Assembly (NCBI GenBank): GCA_946807835.1
Contig: OX327700.1
Span: 25,394,001-25,458,000 of the forward strand
Origin: Ailanthus altissimus
Lineage: Eukaryota; Streptophyta; Magnoliopsida; Sapindales; Simaroubaceae
Reading direction: 5' to 3'
DNA length: 64,000 nt
Part shown: positions 35,401-48,249 of the stretch, one piece after another
How the letters are laid out: every line of letters begins with the position of its first letter
How positions within the stretch are numbered: position 1 is the stretch's first letter
Program-made: the position numbers and the translations under genes
Notes under the pieces: generated by a model
Databases searched by the model: none
The model's input: only the letters and a program-made list of their open reading frames with translations
What the model was told of the DNA's origin: nothing

Positions 35401-38400
35401 AATCTAAAGATTTTCAAACATTCCCATTATGCTAAATCCTATCAACTTTTCATCAATTTGTAACCTGTCAATGAGCAAATCACCAGACAAACCATGATGT
35501 CCCACATCACTAGTGTTTTCCCATTGATTGTACAATTTCTCTCAAAAATGCCAAATGAGATTCTGCAAGCTTAGATGGGTTTCTTTGTTTTCGAATCAGA
35601 CATTTTTTTTAAAAAAAAAAAGAGAGAAAAAGGATATCAATTCAACAAAGGTAAAAATAAAGGAAATCCAGTCCCAGAACCAGAAAAAATTATCTACTTT
35701 TCCAATTCCTGCTAAAGTACACAAGGATAAAGAAGAAAATTTCAAACAACTCTAGCTAACCCAAAAGGGGGAAGAAAAACAAACCAACTAAAAGAATGGA
35801 TGAGTGATGAGAAGACAACATCTGTTCCTCCAAGCAAGGGTGTCATATCGAACTTTGGGTTCTTCTCAAAACATCTGTTTATGGACTTTGTTAAAATAAG
35901 TATCATCTGCATTGACATCATGAACAATCAAATAGTAGTGGAATGAAAATTCATGACAATTTGGTTCATTAAAACAATACTAGACAAATAATATAAAAAC
36001 TAACTAACACAGTAAAAAATCAGAAGCTTACATCACGACTTAATGGTTCAATAAAGCAACCAGAAATCATAGTATTGAAGAGAGTGTAATTCTACCTGAC
36101 CATAAAGAAGCTCCAATTGTCCCCTTAATGATTCATAAGGTTCTTCTGTGCAGCTGATGCAAACTAAGTAGATTGGTCCCTTCACAAGAAAGACAACCTG
36201 GACACAAAATTGTCACCCCAATCTAATTCAACTGATTGCAAAAAATTAGGACTTTACTTAAATTGAAAACTATTTCTTTTCATGCTTCAACTTTCAAGCG
36301 TCTTGTTTCTCCAGTGACAAGATAAGACTAACAGATAATCCTTTTAGGAAACAAAGCAAACTGCAATAGGAAAAATAGGCACCTAATTTTTCAAAAAGCA
36401 AAGCAACTGGTTTTTTTTCCTAGGAGGCCAAGGATAGATATATCAAAGGGTTAAATACTCAAAGTAAACAAACTCAAAAATAGACCAATAGAAGTCAAAG
36501 TGAAAACAGACCTGATGCTTTCCTGCCCTAACCAATTTGACACGATCCCCCCTGAAAAATGACAAAGTGACTAACATAGGTGAATACTGAAATTCCTTTA
36601 TGCAATTGACTTTCTAAAGAAGAAAAATTCAGAACTTAAGTATAGTTATAGGCTTCAACATAGAATTTGTTGACATAAAACCAAGTAAAAGATGCAGCCA
36701 CATACCCATTCTCTACAAAGGAGATAATTGCTTGCAATGTTGCTGAAAATCCCGCAAGTTTATGCTCATCTCCATATCTAGAAGTTAATACGAGATTGAT
36801 AAAATAATGAGACACCGACACAGATTGGATAAGTGCGTTCTCTACTCTCCATCAACATAAAACCAAACTTGTTTACTTGATGATGCTGAATTTCAAAAGT
36901 ACAAGAGGCACACCTGGAATATATTGGTTTACCAGAGTGACTCAAAATAAAGAAGTGTTTCTTCCTCTTTCTCCAAGATATGGAGGCATCGTCCTGCACT
37001 TTATTATAAATCAAAAAACAATATAACATTGCAGATATCTTTCTAGATTTATTTTGCCAGTATAAAAGGGAAAAACTAGGAAAAGGAAAAAAAAGAAAAA
37101 GAAAAAGAACTTAGCTTCAAATAACATATCATCAAGTTCTGTATCAAAAGTTCAGAGCCTAAGAACCAAAAAAGTGCAAAACTTTCAAAGAACCCTCTTT
37201 TTCTACTTTGCTTCTTCCCTTTAACCTTACTTTTCAAGTACATGGTCATATCCTTTAATGATGTTGTCAACTAATTACTTTCAGCATACCTTATCATAGT
37301 TCAGGTATGCATATAACCAGTTATTGTACAAGAGAGAGGACTTGGTCAGTTTCATGTTTATGCAAAACCACAGAAATGCCAGAAGCAACGGAAACAATTT
37401 GCCAACTGAATGGAGGGCATTGTGTGAGCAGTTTGTACAGATTTAGAAGCCTAACAGAGTAAAATATGATCTCCCTTTCACAAATTCAAATTACGTAATT
37501 TCCAATAAGTTTGTATAGATTCTGCTTCTTGTAAATTGTGTCCAAGGAATCTGTGTTAAATTTATTACTCATTGGAGCATGCTTATCTCTATTTTTGTTT
37601 ACCTTTTCTTCTCCACAAATCATGTACCCCTGACAGCTCTCAAGCGGTACAAGAGAGTACCCTCAGCTCCTTTTACATATTTTAATCCAGCTTAGCTCTC
37701 AAATGTCATGACCATATACCAACTAAATCTCCATTCCTCTCTGGACCCCTGACTTTGCATGTTCCCAATTACAGAACAAAGCTGCTCACCAAATCCTCAG
37801 GTATAACAATTACAAGCCAGCTAATGGCCATAGGCTTGGTATGACTAAGAACTATCTCAAGTTCCCATTGTGTATGTATGTGCACACAGCCATGGGCGTG
37901 GAGTAAGGACAGCATTAAAATCTCTATCAAGATGGTCAAAACACAATCCTTGACAGAAAATCTTTACAACAATGTTCGACAAAGTCACAGTACACCCCAG
38001 AGTTATTCCCAGATAATAAGTTTATTAAAATTACAAATGAACTTCATAAGCTTCATATTTACTGGAACAGCAAGCTTGCAACAAACACATAACCGACACA
38101 AGAAATTTCCCGGGCAACTCACCTCATCGACGTGGCGTTTTCCAGGCATCCACTCGGCCGACGAAGATTCACGAACTCCATCAACAAAAGCATCGCGATC
38201 ATTTGTCACTTCCTGTATCTCGTCTTCGTCGTCGACGTCATCAATCCTCGAATTGCTTGTCCCCTCGCTACTACTCCCTCTTTCTCCCGCATAACCGCTA
38301 CTAGTCGGACTCGACGGGCCTTCCGCCTCCACTTCCACCTCACCAAAACCATCACGATCGTTCTCGTTCACCGATCCATTAACGTTCGATTCGGTCAACC

Positions 38401-38509
38401 TTATTGACGCCAAAGACAGCTCGTCATCCACCGGTTTAGCATTAGGGTTAAGGTTGGAGTTAGAATTGAATTCGTCGTCGGAGGATGAAGACGATGAGCT
38501 GGTGGACAT
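32403..38509 (-). CDS. MON1: Vacuolar fusion protein MON1 homologue (14 exons)
   Basis: Predicted exons (minus): 38,509-38,123; 36,993-36,914; 36,777-36,706; 36,551-36,512; 36,197-36,096; 35,906-35,785; 35,151-35,019; 34,888-34,797; 34,120-34,039; 33,902-33,838; 33,613-33,314; 33,212-33,121; 32,878-32,814; 32,498-32,403. Together they give 575 aa, close to Arabidopsis MON1. All phases close. The start at 38,509 is the first ATG in frame. The N-terminus is an acidic, Ser-rich disordered region (about 1-130). It is followed by the SAND/MON1 longin-type domains, with [36 protein letters not shown] and [17 protein letters not shown] as signatures. The end is [17 protein letters not shown]1 pairs with CCZ1 as the exchange factor that loads RAB7 on late endosomes, needed for vacuolar trafficking. 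Intron 8 has a GC donor. No inactivating change was seen. Confidence 0.93.
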
Positions 38510-38787
38510 TGAATTTGGATTCAATTGGGGATTGTAAGTCAGTGGAATGTGAATAAATTTGTGGAATCTTGCGAAGAGAAACTAGGGTTTGGTGGGAGAT
38601 AATTTGGGGATTTTTGAAACTTCTAACTACCAGTAATTGCTTAGTTGTGTTGTGAGTTGTCTTTGGGAAATTGGTGTCAGCTCTCAGAGACGACGAACGA
38701 GGCTCTGCTTTGAGTCTCTGACCAGTAGGTGAAGAGCCACTGGATTTCGGGTTGATTGTATTTCTATCTTGTGGGGTTGAAATTTTA

Positions 38788-38808
38788 GGGCCCGTTAACG
38801 TTTGGGCC
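38788..38808 (-). promoter_or_regulatory. Site II-like motifs upstream of MON1
   Basis: GGGCCC at 38,788-38,793 and TGGGCC at 38,803-38,808 lie about 280-300 bp upstream of the MON1 start codon. Paired GGCCCA/TGGGCC motifs are frequent in promoters of broadly expressed plant genes. The position fits a MON1 promoter; function is inference. Confidence 0.4.
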
Positions 38809-38879
38809 TTAGCCAGTTGGGGGGGGGATTTTGAAAGGGGAAATTTTTAGAGATAACCCCAAAATTTAATTCTTAATCT

Positions 38880-39455
38880 TTTTTAGTAACACATTTAATT
38901 AGCTAAAAGACTCGTTTTAAGACACTTTTGCCTCTTAACTATATTTTTTTGACATTGAAACAATTTATCCCAAAGAAAAAATATTCAAACCCCCTAAATA
39001 AATACAGATATTTCTTTTTAAAGATCCGCTTAAATAGGCATAAAATTGTTGACAAATTAACGTCAAGTATTTAATAATTTGTTTAAATTAAAGAAATATT
39101 ATACAATATGTGGAGATAGTGAAATATTTTTACTATATATATATTTAAAATGAGTGCATTAGTTAAAAAAAAAGTAAAAATGGATGAAAAATAGCAAAAA
39201 AAACAAATATGTTGCAAAATTGGGAAGGCCGCTGGTGTGGTGGCACTCAGTGTTATTAGTGCGCGCCATGCCTGCCGACTTTGCAGCTATTTCAATTTTT
39301 TTTTACATTATAATCACATTTTTAATATTTTATCTTTTGTTATAAGAATTATGGGGGCTTGTTTCAACTATTATATGTTTCAGAGAAATATAAGAGGGTT
39401 CTAAGATGGTATTGAGAGATATATTAGATTTTAAAATATTGATATTTTAGTTTCG
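38880..39455. other. Short intergenic stretch, nothing recognised
   Basis: AT-rich DNA between the MON1 upstream region and the transposase remnant. No ORF or repeat that I can support, apart from a short (ta)n run near 39,137. Confidence 0.4.
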
Positions 39456-39479
39456 ACAAATATAAAATATAAAATACTA

Positions 39480-40790
39480 TTGAGAAAAGTTTGTTGTATA
39501 ATTGAAGTTGATCAGGTGCAGTATAAAGTGATTATTAGAATTTCTATTAATTCAAATATAATGAAGTTGATATCAACTGCACTTGAAAATGATGACGATG
39601 TGGTTTTTTGGTTAGGCCTTCATAAAAAAAATTTGACACTTTTATATGTAGCAATAGATGTTCAAACTCTTGTATGTGAAAATAATATAGAAGCGTCTGT
39701 CAAGTAGAAATAAGTTTACTCTGATCAATTTATATTCGTAAGTGGTAGCAACTGGGTAGGTAGCATAGCTCCAACAATTTCAATATTTGTGTTTTCGATA
39801 AACCATTCAAACTATTATCATTATTCTCTTCTAATGTTCAATAAAAACTCAATTTACACATGTTATAATAGTTATATATATGGAGATGATGACAAAAATG
39901 ATGGTAATAATATTGATAATGATAATGGAAATAATGATGGTCATGAGAATAATGATTAAAGAACGGAAGCCGATGGATTGAATGAAATACCAGAGGGTGG
40001 ACCATATTATGTTTCTAATACTTCTCTTCATGAGTTGTATGATTCACATGCAGGAGAAGATAGGGTTTAAGTAGAAAACTCATTTCAATTCATACATTTG
40101 ATACCATCATCAAACTTGAACATATCAGATAAGGTATTGCGTACTAGACTTGGGAATGTGTTTGTGAAAAAGTTGCATAATAGTAAAGATGAAATTCATT
40201 AAGTTATAAGCATACTAATATTTAAGGGTAATTAGAGCTTTAAATTTCATAAGTCCATCAAAAATTATTTTGAGACGAAATGAGATAATGAATATACAAA
40301 TGAAGATTATGTGTAGTGTCAATGGAAGCGAGTTAGTTTTCAATATGAGAATAATAGATGCAAAGTACACTTATGTTTGGATCAATTGCGAGATGGTCAC
40401 TGGTAAGCCAATAGTCGTATTATTAGTAAAGTAATTAAAAATAAGTTTGCATCAGTCAATAGACATTATAAATTGAAAAAAATTTAAGCAGACATGCATA
40501 AAGAATTTCGTTTTAAGTAAACGTATTCTACATCTTATCGAACTAAAAAGAATGCCTTAAAGTTGATAATTGGTGCTCCAAATGATTCATTCATATTGCC
40601 TTCTGTATACAGTAATGTGTTGGAACAACAAAACTCGAGTGTGGTTACTCTCTAAGAAATTGATAGCGATAATCATTTTAAATATTTCTTTATGGCGTTG
40701 GGACCTCTACTATAAACTAATGCTCTTGTTTGTAATTCAATGGGATATACACCTACATTAATCATTGTAGTTTTATTATGAACTAATTTA
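39480..40790 (+). pseudogene. Decayed Mutator-like (MULE) transposase, N-terminal part
   Basis: Reading the plus strand across several stops and shifts gives the usual order of plant MULE transposases. First comes an N-terminal domain (39,480-39,707), then an acidic Asn/Asp-rich linker (about 39,880-39,960). A degenerate MuDR DNA-binding region follows (CQWKRVSFQYENNRCKVHLC, about 40,316-40,375). Last is the segment before the catalytic core (YSNVLEQQNSSVVTL and FKYFFMALGPLL, about 40,600-40,710). The DDE catalytic core itself is not seen. At least ten in-frame stops show it is dead. Terminal inverted repeats were not found. Confidence 0.5.
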
Positions 40791-40799
40791 TAGTCTAAA

Positions 40800-43300
40800 T
40801 GATAAAAAAAAACAAAAAATTACTTTACTTTTTACCTTATCAACCTCACCCTACATTTTACCATTAATCAAATCCTCATTCGCTCTATGTGCATATGACA
40901 ACAATAACGTGTCTCGTTGAATATCATATAGCGTTGGGCTCTACACTTGGTGCACATGTCTAATGTGCTCCTAAAAAAGTATATGACATTAAATTAAAAC
41001 AAGTTAACCAACATATTTATAAACTAATGTGAACAGCAATTAAAGAAAAAGTTTACAAAAAAATATGCATTTGTTATTATGCAAAACTGTGAGTACATTT
41101 ACTAAAAGTTATCCTATCGTAGATGGACCAACTTTAAATACTTATTTATATGCTTGAAAACATTAAATAATGTGTATAAGTATTGATATGTTCATTTATT
41201 TAAAATAAAATAAAATATTCTTATAGGATCATTAAACTAATCATGCAGGATCTCCTTAATTATTTTGCATTAGTATCAAACATGTGTAAAAACAAAACAC
41301 ATTGTTATTCCTTATTATCTATCCAAGACAAAAGTTTTGCACATTTTGCACCATCTATAGTACGTGGTCGCCTACATACATTAATTGAAGCATGTACTTG
41401 TAATTCGATATTTATTCTTTTGATCTTTTTTGGACATGATTGGTATAAGGAGTGCCTATACTTAGTTACCCCTTGTGATGCAGTATCAAGTACAATATTA
41501 ACATTTGTATGGATCTCAGTTGTAAAAAATATGGATGAGTGTTACTAATGTTGATACTTAGTCGCTGGAGTTTGTGTTTGAACGTCATTGGCCATGCATT
41601 ATCTCTTAAAATAAAATAATACCAATCAATATACTGAGTTATTATAAATGTACCAAAATAACTTAATGCACAAAAAGGTACCAATGACCGACCTGCATCC
41701 AGGAACATCTTAGATGCCAAAGGGATTATGTCTTGGATCTCATTTGATGCAAAATTTCTTCTTTGTCTATATCCATTTTTGTACTCATAACTACCGGTAC
41801 ATGCACGAATTTGGTTTATTTTTATCCATCTTGGTAGTCATAACTGTCATTTGGTCCGATAGATCATCAATCTTCTTCTTAAAACAATTATACTGCAATG
41901 TCATATCCCGTTGAAACTATACATACTTATTTTAAATAATTTTTATAATGTAATACTCGTAAAAATCATATAATGATTTAAAGATAAAATATTAAATTAT
42001 TATACTGTTAGTCTAGATGTTGCCGGGGCTTCGAAGTAGTAGCCACACTAAATATTTATATGATCCTTGGGATTAATGAATTGGATGTTCGATTTTACAA
42101 TATGGTCAAGTTTGAGAACCTCTCCTCATGCTCTTGATGGAATATGTAATTTTTTTGTCGTACAACCGTTATTATTCTTCTCATGTTTTTGAGGCATTAA
42201 CTTTATATATGCCTAAAAAAACTTATACAATATTTTAGAATTGCTAACCATTAATTGGAATTTTTTTAAAAAAATACATATTTATAATGTGTAAAAATAT
42301 ACCAAATCTTCATCCGTTTTGAAAAGAAGCTTTTCAAAATCTACGTATATTGTGGTACCCCTGTTATATCAATTTAGGAGGTGAGAAAAACGATCACCAT
42401 CCTTATGCGCAAATGTCTATCCACATATCATAATTGCCTCGTAGATTTAAACCTGAAATAATAAAAAATAACAATTTCAAATAACACTTTCTTCTCATTT
42501 TAATGCAATTATGAATTGATAAAATTACTCACTTAAAATGCATGAGCGAAAGCATACATGTTATGTGTTTTATTTTCTCGACTGCCCTATTTTTTTTTAT
42601 CTTCATTAATTTTTTTATTGGCATTATGTTTAAGTTTTTGTAAAGCACACTCTATATAATTTTATCTTATGAGTAGGCATTAAACTCATTTAAATTGTCG
42701 ACAAGTCTAAACACAAATACTAGACTGCTCTACTTCGATTCTGTGGCATTAACAGTTTATAGAATAAATAAAACACACACATTTTTACAACATCTGTATC
42801 ATCTCCAACCTTCAGATTAACTTCAATGAACTACGTAACAAAACTCTTATAGGTTCACACTTTTTTATTTCTAATATATTTATTCCACAGTCTAATTATT
42901 AAATAAATCAACTATCAAAACTAAGAAAATAAAACTGATATTTTTGAGCAAACTTATCATCAACTTGAAATTTCTTCAAACCTGAAAGAAGGAAAGTGAT
43001 AATAACCCTGAAGTTTCATGTATATAATATATTATAGTGTTTAGTGGATTAGCAAGTTCACATAAATGGACATGCAATAATACGATTACATTTTACTAAT
43101 AAATAAATTTTAATAATATGAAATAATTTTATTTATTAACTAAAAAAAAAGATACACTCAGTTAAATTTTAAAGATACAATAGAAATAGATAAATTAGAA
43201 AAAAAAATACAAATTCATAAAAACGGAAATAATATATAAATAAATGATAGTAACATGTTTTACAAATAATGCATTAGTAAATTGTAACATTATTAGTATG
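40800..43300. other. Unassigned AT-rich DNA, possibly remainder of a transposon
   Basis: No gene is recognised. Two medium frames, 41,243-41,548 (plus) and 41,466-41,720 (minus), have no motif I know. The stretch follows the MULE remnant directly and could be its decayed 3' half, but I cannot show this. Confidence 0.35.
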
Positions 43301-43305
43301 TGACA

Positions 43306-43310
<5 letters not shown>

Positions 43311-43373
<63 letters not shown>
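43311..43373. repeat. Compound (AT)n(AG)n microsatellite
   Basis: About 13 AT units (43,311-43,336) run straight into about 18 AG units (to about 43,373). It is perfect over most of its length, so likely variable between individuals. Confidence 0.9.
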
Positions 43374-43376
<3 letters not shown>

Positions 43377-44524
43377 CAAGAATGTTGGTGTTTATTATCT
43401 GTTTGTATATTTTTCAAATTGTTCGATCTAAAAAAAAAAGCCCAACAACATTAATTTATTTACATCTCACTCTTTACACACTTTTAACTCTTATGTAAAA
43501 GATTAAAGTTACGTGGTTCATTCACATGATTTACTAACAAATATTAAGATCTCAAAAATAATAATATATTGAAAGAAATTAAGATAAAAAATGATCGATT
43601 CATTTTAATAGTGTCAATGGAATTTCAATTGTGTTGTCCTTAAATTTTCAGAAGTTATTTAAGAGAAAAATTAAGAGGAGAGACAATGAGAGAAAGAAAT
43701 GGATGGTAAATATGGGAGGTGAAATAAGAAGTAAAATTGACACTAAAACTGCTTGTATTAGTATTGTATTTGAATTATGGGAGGTGAAAGTGAAAAAATG
43801 GTCGAAAAAGTGTAATTTCGATTTGAATATTGTGGGGTGAAGTTTTGAGCCTCAGCCCGTTGGCTTACCCTTTGATGAAGTGATACTAAATCCAACTAAT
43901 TTTATTTCTAAGGAAGCCCACATTAACTAGACTGACAGCTAACAAGCTCAATAATATTATGGATTCCGAGCAGTCAGAGAAGTACTCTCATCACCCCTTA
44001 GAAATTCTATTAACGCCCCCTCACTAAAAAAATTCCGGGCACCAAAATTTCTATGGGCACCTATTTTAATGTCATACATTTTTCTTCACTTTTTCCACAC
44101 TGATGTGCTTCAGCGTTTTTTTTTTTTAGTTACAACTCTCCTCAATTATAATAAATCTTTCTTTGATAAATCTAAAAGTTTTTAATTCAAATTCCTTCTT
44201 TATATTAAAAAGTAAAAATAAAAAATAAATAATCCTCTTTTATTATAAAAAAAAGTGCTTCACGCTTCGATCATTGAAAGTGATATTTATAAATTTGTGT
44301 TTTCAACGCAAAATCATAAATATATAATTATACACTTTTATATATTGAAAACAAACATTTATTATGGTGGTGGGGTAATTCCAAGGAGAAACATAAGTTG
44401 CATTGGTGTACATGAGTGGGATGCACTCTGTTTGCACAAGGATGATGATGGTGTCCGCTTTTAAAACTAAGAGATTTTTAATCAAGCATGCAAAGTAAGG
44501 GTGATGTTTGATTTGGTATTTTAG
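43374..44524. other. Intergenic flank left of the gypsy element
   Basis: No gene is recognised. Frames at 43,631-43,840 and 44,255-44,464 are short and unsupported. Confidence 0.4.
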
Positions 44525-45962
44525 TCAAACGTTCAGAATATAGAAGTTATTCTCAAGTGTATAATTGTTGAAGTAATAAATAATCCGATGAGAACGGAGT
44601 CGATCCACAGGAAAGTAAAATTAAAATTATAAATTATAAACACTTTAAAGATAATTAATGCAGTATAAAATGTTTGCAAATATTATTTCAATTAACCAAT
44701 TCAAATAAAAAGTTAAGGTTACGGGGATTCACTCTTGGCATAAGAAGTAAGAATATATTTAATTTTTTATTTTTTTATAACTCAATTGGAATCCTCACAC
44801 AAAGAAGGTTCCAACCGAAAAATATAACAATTAAAATTCATCATCATTTATATATTGATTAGTATTTATTTCTTTTAATTATTATACACCAAATCTTATA
44901 AATAGATTCAAGTATTTATTATGCCAATCTTTATATTTGTGTACAATAATTCAAGACTTCCACTTTACAAGAAAGGTTATATAAATCAAATCTTGTAAAT
45001 GATTTCAAGAATTTATTGTGTCAAGTATTAAGTTTGTCAATAATAAATCAAGAATCACCACTTTAGAAGAAAGGGTATTAATTCTACAAACAAAATAAAT
45101 ACATCATATATAAATTTGCATAACTTAAAAAAGAAGCATTAAATTCATGAATAAATATTAAACATATCTTATTACCTTGCCAAGAGTTTCACCCTTTCAC
45201 CTTAGCTTAAACAAAATTATTTGGACATAATAAAACTAAATGAAAAGAAAAGAAATAGAAGAAAAAATAACATGACTTAATAGTAAACAAGAGAAATAAT
45301 AGTACAAGGAAATGGATACAAAGGAAAAGTATTTTGAACTAAATTCTAACTTTCTAATTACATTCTTTAGGCATAAACAAGCCACCTATTTATAAAAAAA
45401 TATGGATAAATCGAGACAAATTTGGAGGGAACCACTTGGTTGATGAAAGTCAAGAATGGTGGCAAAATAATTTGCATTCATTATCACTTGGGCACCCACT
45501 TGATTATCCAATTTGAAATTGATGTGATCCGAATTAGCTATCACTCAAAACATAAAAGTTGTAGATAAGTCTCTTATCTTTCCAAATTGAGTGATCTCAT
45601 ACGTATTAGATACGTATTTCTATAGTTATGGGCCAAATACTGATAACTGTTCAAACTGGGCCTGTACTGCAGATCAATTCTGTTCTAGGCCAATTTTCAC
45701 CCTCTAAACACTCGAATTTCCAATGCTTTGTAAAATACAATATGTTAGCCCATTGAGTCAGCTCTGCACAAGATCAAGAATCACCTCAATTGGATCTTTA
45801 AGTAGAAAGTTATGCCTATTTTACCGAACCTGCCACAAAACAGTTATACGATAATTAAGTACAATATTGTAAACATACTTAAGTTAAGAAAATTAAATAC
45901 ACTAGTAATACAAAAAAATCATGTAAAACTCTTATTAAATGTGTAATTTCAAGTGTTCATCA
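44525..45962 (-). repeat. 3' LTR of the gypsy element (1,438 bp)
   Basis: Aligns end to end with 55,113-56,550. On the minus strand it starts TGATGAACACTTG. Its other end reads TTTGA instead of the expected TGTCA, so the terminus has mutated. Divergence from its partner is uneven: about 27 mismatches in the first 350 bp from the left, but only about 10 in a 560-bp middle section (counted by eye). Confidence 0.9.
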
Positions 45963-47230
45963 CACCCTCCAACTGGCTTATTGCTAGTCTCTAGCAATTC
46001 GAGCATAAATAAAATTTGAACACTACCTAAGTATTTCAAACAAAACGTCAGTTTTAAAATCACAATCGCTATAAAGGTTATTTCAATTATAACTTCAAAA
46101 AAATATTTTTGTGTGTGTGTGTGAATTAAGCCAAAGCCTTCTTACCACAAACCACAACATATATAGCCTTAAAAATTTTTCAAGTAAAAGCCTCAACTCC
46201 ATATCCTTATAGGTGAATAACTTATTTAATGATTTAGGATTTCACTCATGGAGTTGGAAAACAGATAATCGCTCAAGAAAAAGTTACATTTAAGGACAGA
46301 CAGACAAACTAACATTGATCCAAAGATAGGAAAATCAAATATTTAGAGTCAAACCATTATTGCCAAATGCCAGCTTCAAGACTTTAATTATTTAATGCGA
46401 ATCTTACGAATATAGAATTCGGTGATAAGATTGCTTCCTAATGACTTTAGTCTTCCAAAATTGAATGAAGACTTTATTGAACTGAATTGACTTCTTTTCT
46501 TTCTTTTTTTTTAAAATTTTTTTTTTACTCATTTTTTTTTCTTTATTGAAAGACATAAGGAATCATTACAAAATAAGAGCAATTTATCACCATAATAATT
46601 TTTCAATTTTTTTTTTATCCTTCAGCTAAGCAACCAAATCATTCATCATCCTAAATAATGTCATTCCAAATAAAAATTAACCATTTCAAAAGATCAATGA
46701 AAGTTCGTAAGCTGTTATCTCAAACCTCTCCACTCACTCACAAAAGATATGTGAGTTTAGAAAATAATATGTATACTTAAACATGAAAATTCTCTTGGCT
46801 ATATATATTGAATCATCCATCTTACCACAAGGCTTAGTATTGTTCTCAAGAAATAATTTCAGAAGTTATTCTTTAGTAACCTAAATAGAGAAAGTGATTT
46901 AAACTAAACAATTTTGAAATCATACATCGATAGTAAAATAAATTTATTTATGCAAGAGTTACCAAAAATTTAAGCAACAAACAATTATACATAAAATGCA
47001 TTAAAAATAAACCAATTAGAATATGTTTCAAAAGTTTATAATGTACTCTTTACTCTGTCATTCTAGAATTAGAATGCGTCTCAAGAATACATAAATGAAC
47101 ATTTTACTCACGCCATTCATGATAATTTTTTTTTTACATAACAAAGTGATAACAACAACAAAATAAAATAATTAACACTAACATTATATATCAACTATCC
47201 TCCCCCCAACCAGATTGAGACATTGTTCTC
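45963..47230 (-). other. Non-coding 3' region of the gypsy element with two polypurine tracts
   Basis: About 1.3 kb with no gene. Minus-strand TTGGAGGGTG (45,963-45,972) lies directly before the 3' LTR, as expected for the plus-strand primer. A longer purine run, GGTTGGGGGGAGGA (about 47,200-47,213), lies just downstream of the LOG-like segment and may be a second or former tract. T-rich runs occur at 46,498-46,545. Confidence 0.55.
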
Positions 47231-47359
47231 AATGTCAAAATATAGAAAGAGTAAAATATAGAAGATATCACCTGAAACATCTTTTATTGAAAATTAAGCC
47301 TGCAACAAAATAAAAAAAAGCCACACAAAAAGGCTTAAAAATACATAGAAATAGATAGG

Positions 47360-48014
47360 CTACAGACGAAGCGTCAAATCTATCATGCGTTTCTTTTCAC
47401 TGTTATCAGTATACCAATCTATCTGACTCATTGTTGGATCAGATAGAGGTGTAAAAGCTTGTAGTTCATCGAGTAACTGATCAACAGTTGAAGCAGAAAT
47501 GAGGATCTGTCGTGCTGCAGATGAGACGAATTTTTTTTCCACCGCATAGTCAAGAAAAGATAACAACCCATTATAAAAACCATCAACGTTTAACAAATCA
47601 ATTGGTTTTTTTATGAATTTGCAATTGTGCCCCATGAGACAATTTGAAAAATTTCCTCCAATGTTCCGAAACCTCCAGGTAGAGCTATGAAGGCATCAGC
47701 ATTACGAAGCATAAAAGAAATTCGTTCATGCATTGATGATACCTGTAACTCATCCCCAATTGTTTTTCCTACAATGTCTCCAACAGCTAGAGCTTTTGGT
47801 ATGATACCCAAAACTCGACTGCCATTATTTTGTGCAGCGGTTGCCACACGTCCTATTAATCCAAGACTACCTCCTCTATATACTAAATGAATATTGCGTT
47901 AAGCTAACATCTTACCAAGGGTTTCTGCTGCTTCTATAAACTCACTAGTTTTTCCAGGCTGGATCCACAAAAGACACAAATTTTTGTGAATTTACGAGTT
48001 GATGATCCTTCCAT
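47360..48014 (-). pseudogene. Intronless LOG-like cytokinin-activating enzyme gene inside the gypsy element
   Basis: Covers the full length of a plant LOG protein (about 218 codons). It starts at ATG 48,014 (MEGSSTRKFTKICVFCGSS). It goes on through RNIHLVYRGGSLGLIG, SRVLGIIPKALAVGDIVGKT, MHERISFMLRNADAFIALPGGFGTLEEIF (shown only as landmarks) and KPIDLLNVDGFYNGLLSFLD, to a stop at 47,360. LOG enzymes cut ribose phosphate from cytokinin nucleotides to release active cytokinin; PGGxGTxxE is their signature and is intact. It is broken by a one-base loss near 47,957, a TAA at 47,899-47,901 and a one-base gain near 47,630. A conserved Gly is Arg in RGGSLGL. Plant LOG genes normally have several introns; none is present, so I infer capture through RNA. 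Confidence 0.8.
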
Positions 48015-48249
48015 GATTACACTCACCCTCTCTCTTAAATGATTTTGAGTTTGTACAAAGATGCAGAAATAATGCAATGTATTTATAGAGCCAAAAGGTA
48101 TTGCAAAGTTAAATCACATGGCTATTGGCTTGAAATACAAGATTCAACACGTTTTACCAATTTTCAATTTGTTAGCTGGAAAAGTCACATGGGTTGTCGG
48201 CTTAAAATGCAAAATTTTCAAAAAGGATTATAGGTGGTTGACTATTGAA

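Noticed and set aside
37878..38407. Plus-strand frames opposite MON1 exon 1
   Set aside because: Ser/Thr-rich mirror frames of the acidic, Ser-rich MON1 N-terminus.
38509..38524. Upstream TTG as start of MON1
   Set aside because: An open frame extends five codons upstream to a TTG, but plant translation starts at ATG and the first in-frame ATG is at 38,509.
44010..44040. cccctcactaaaaaaattccgg as a CACTA transposon end
   Set aside because: Only a loose match to CACTA; no inverted partner or 3-bp duplication could be found.
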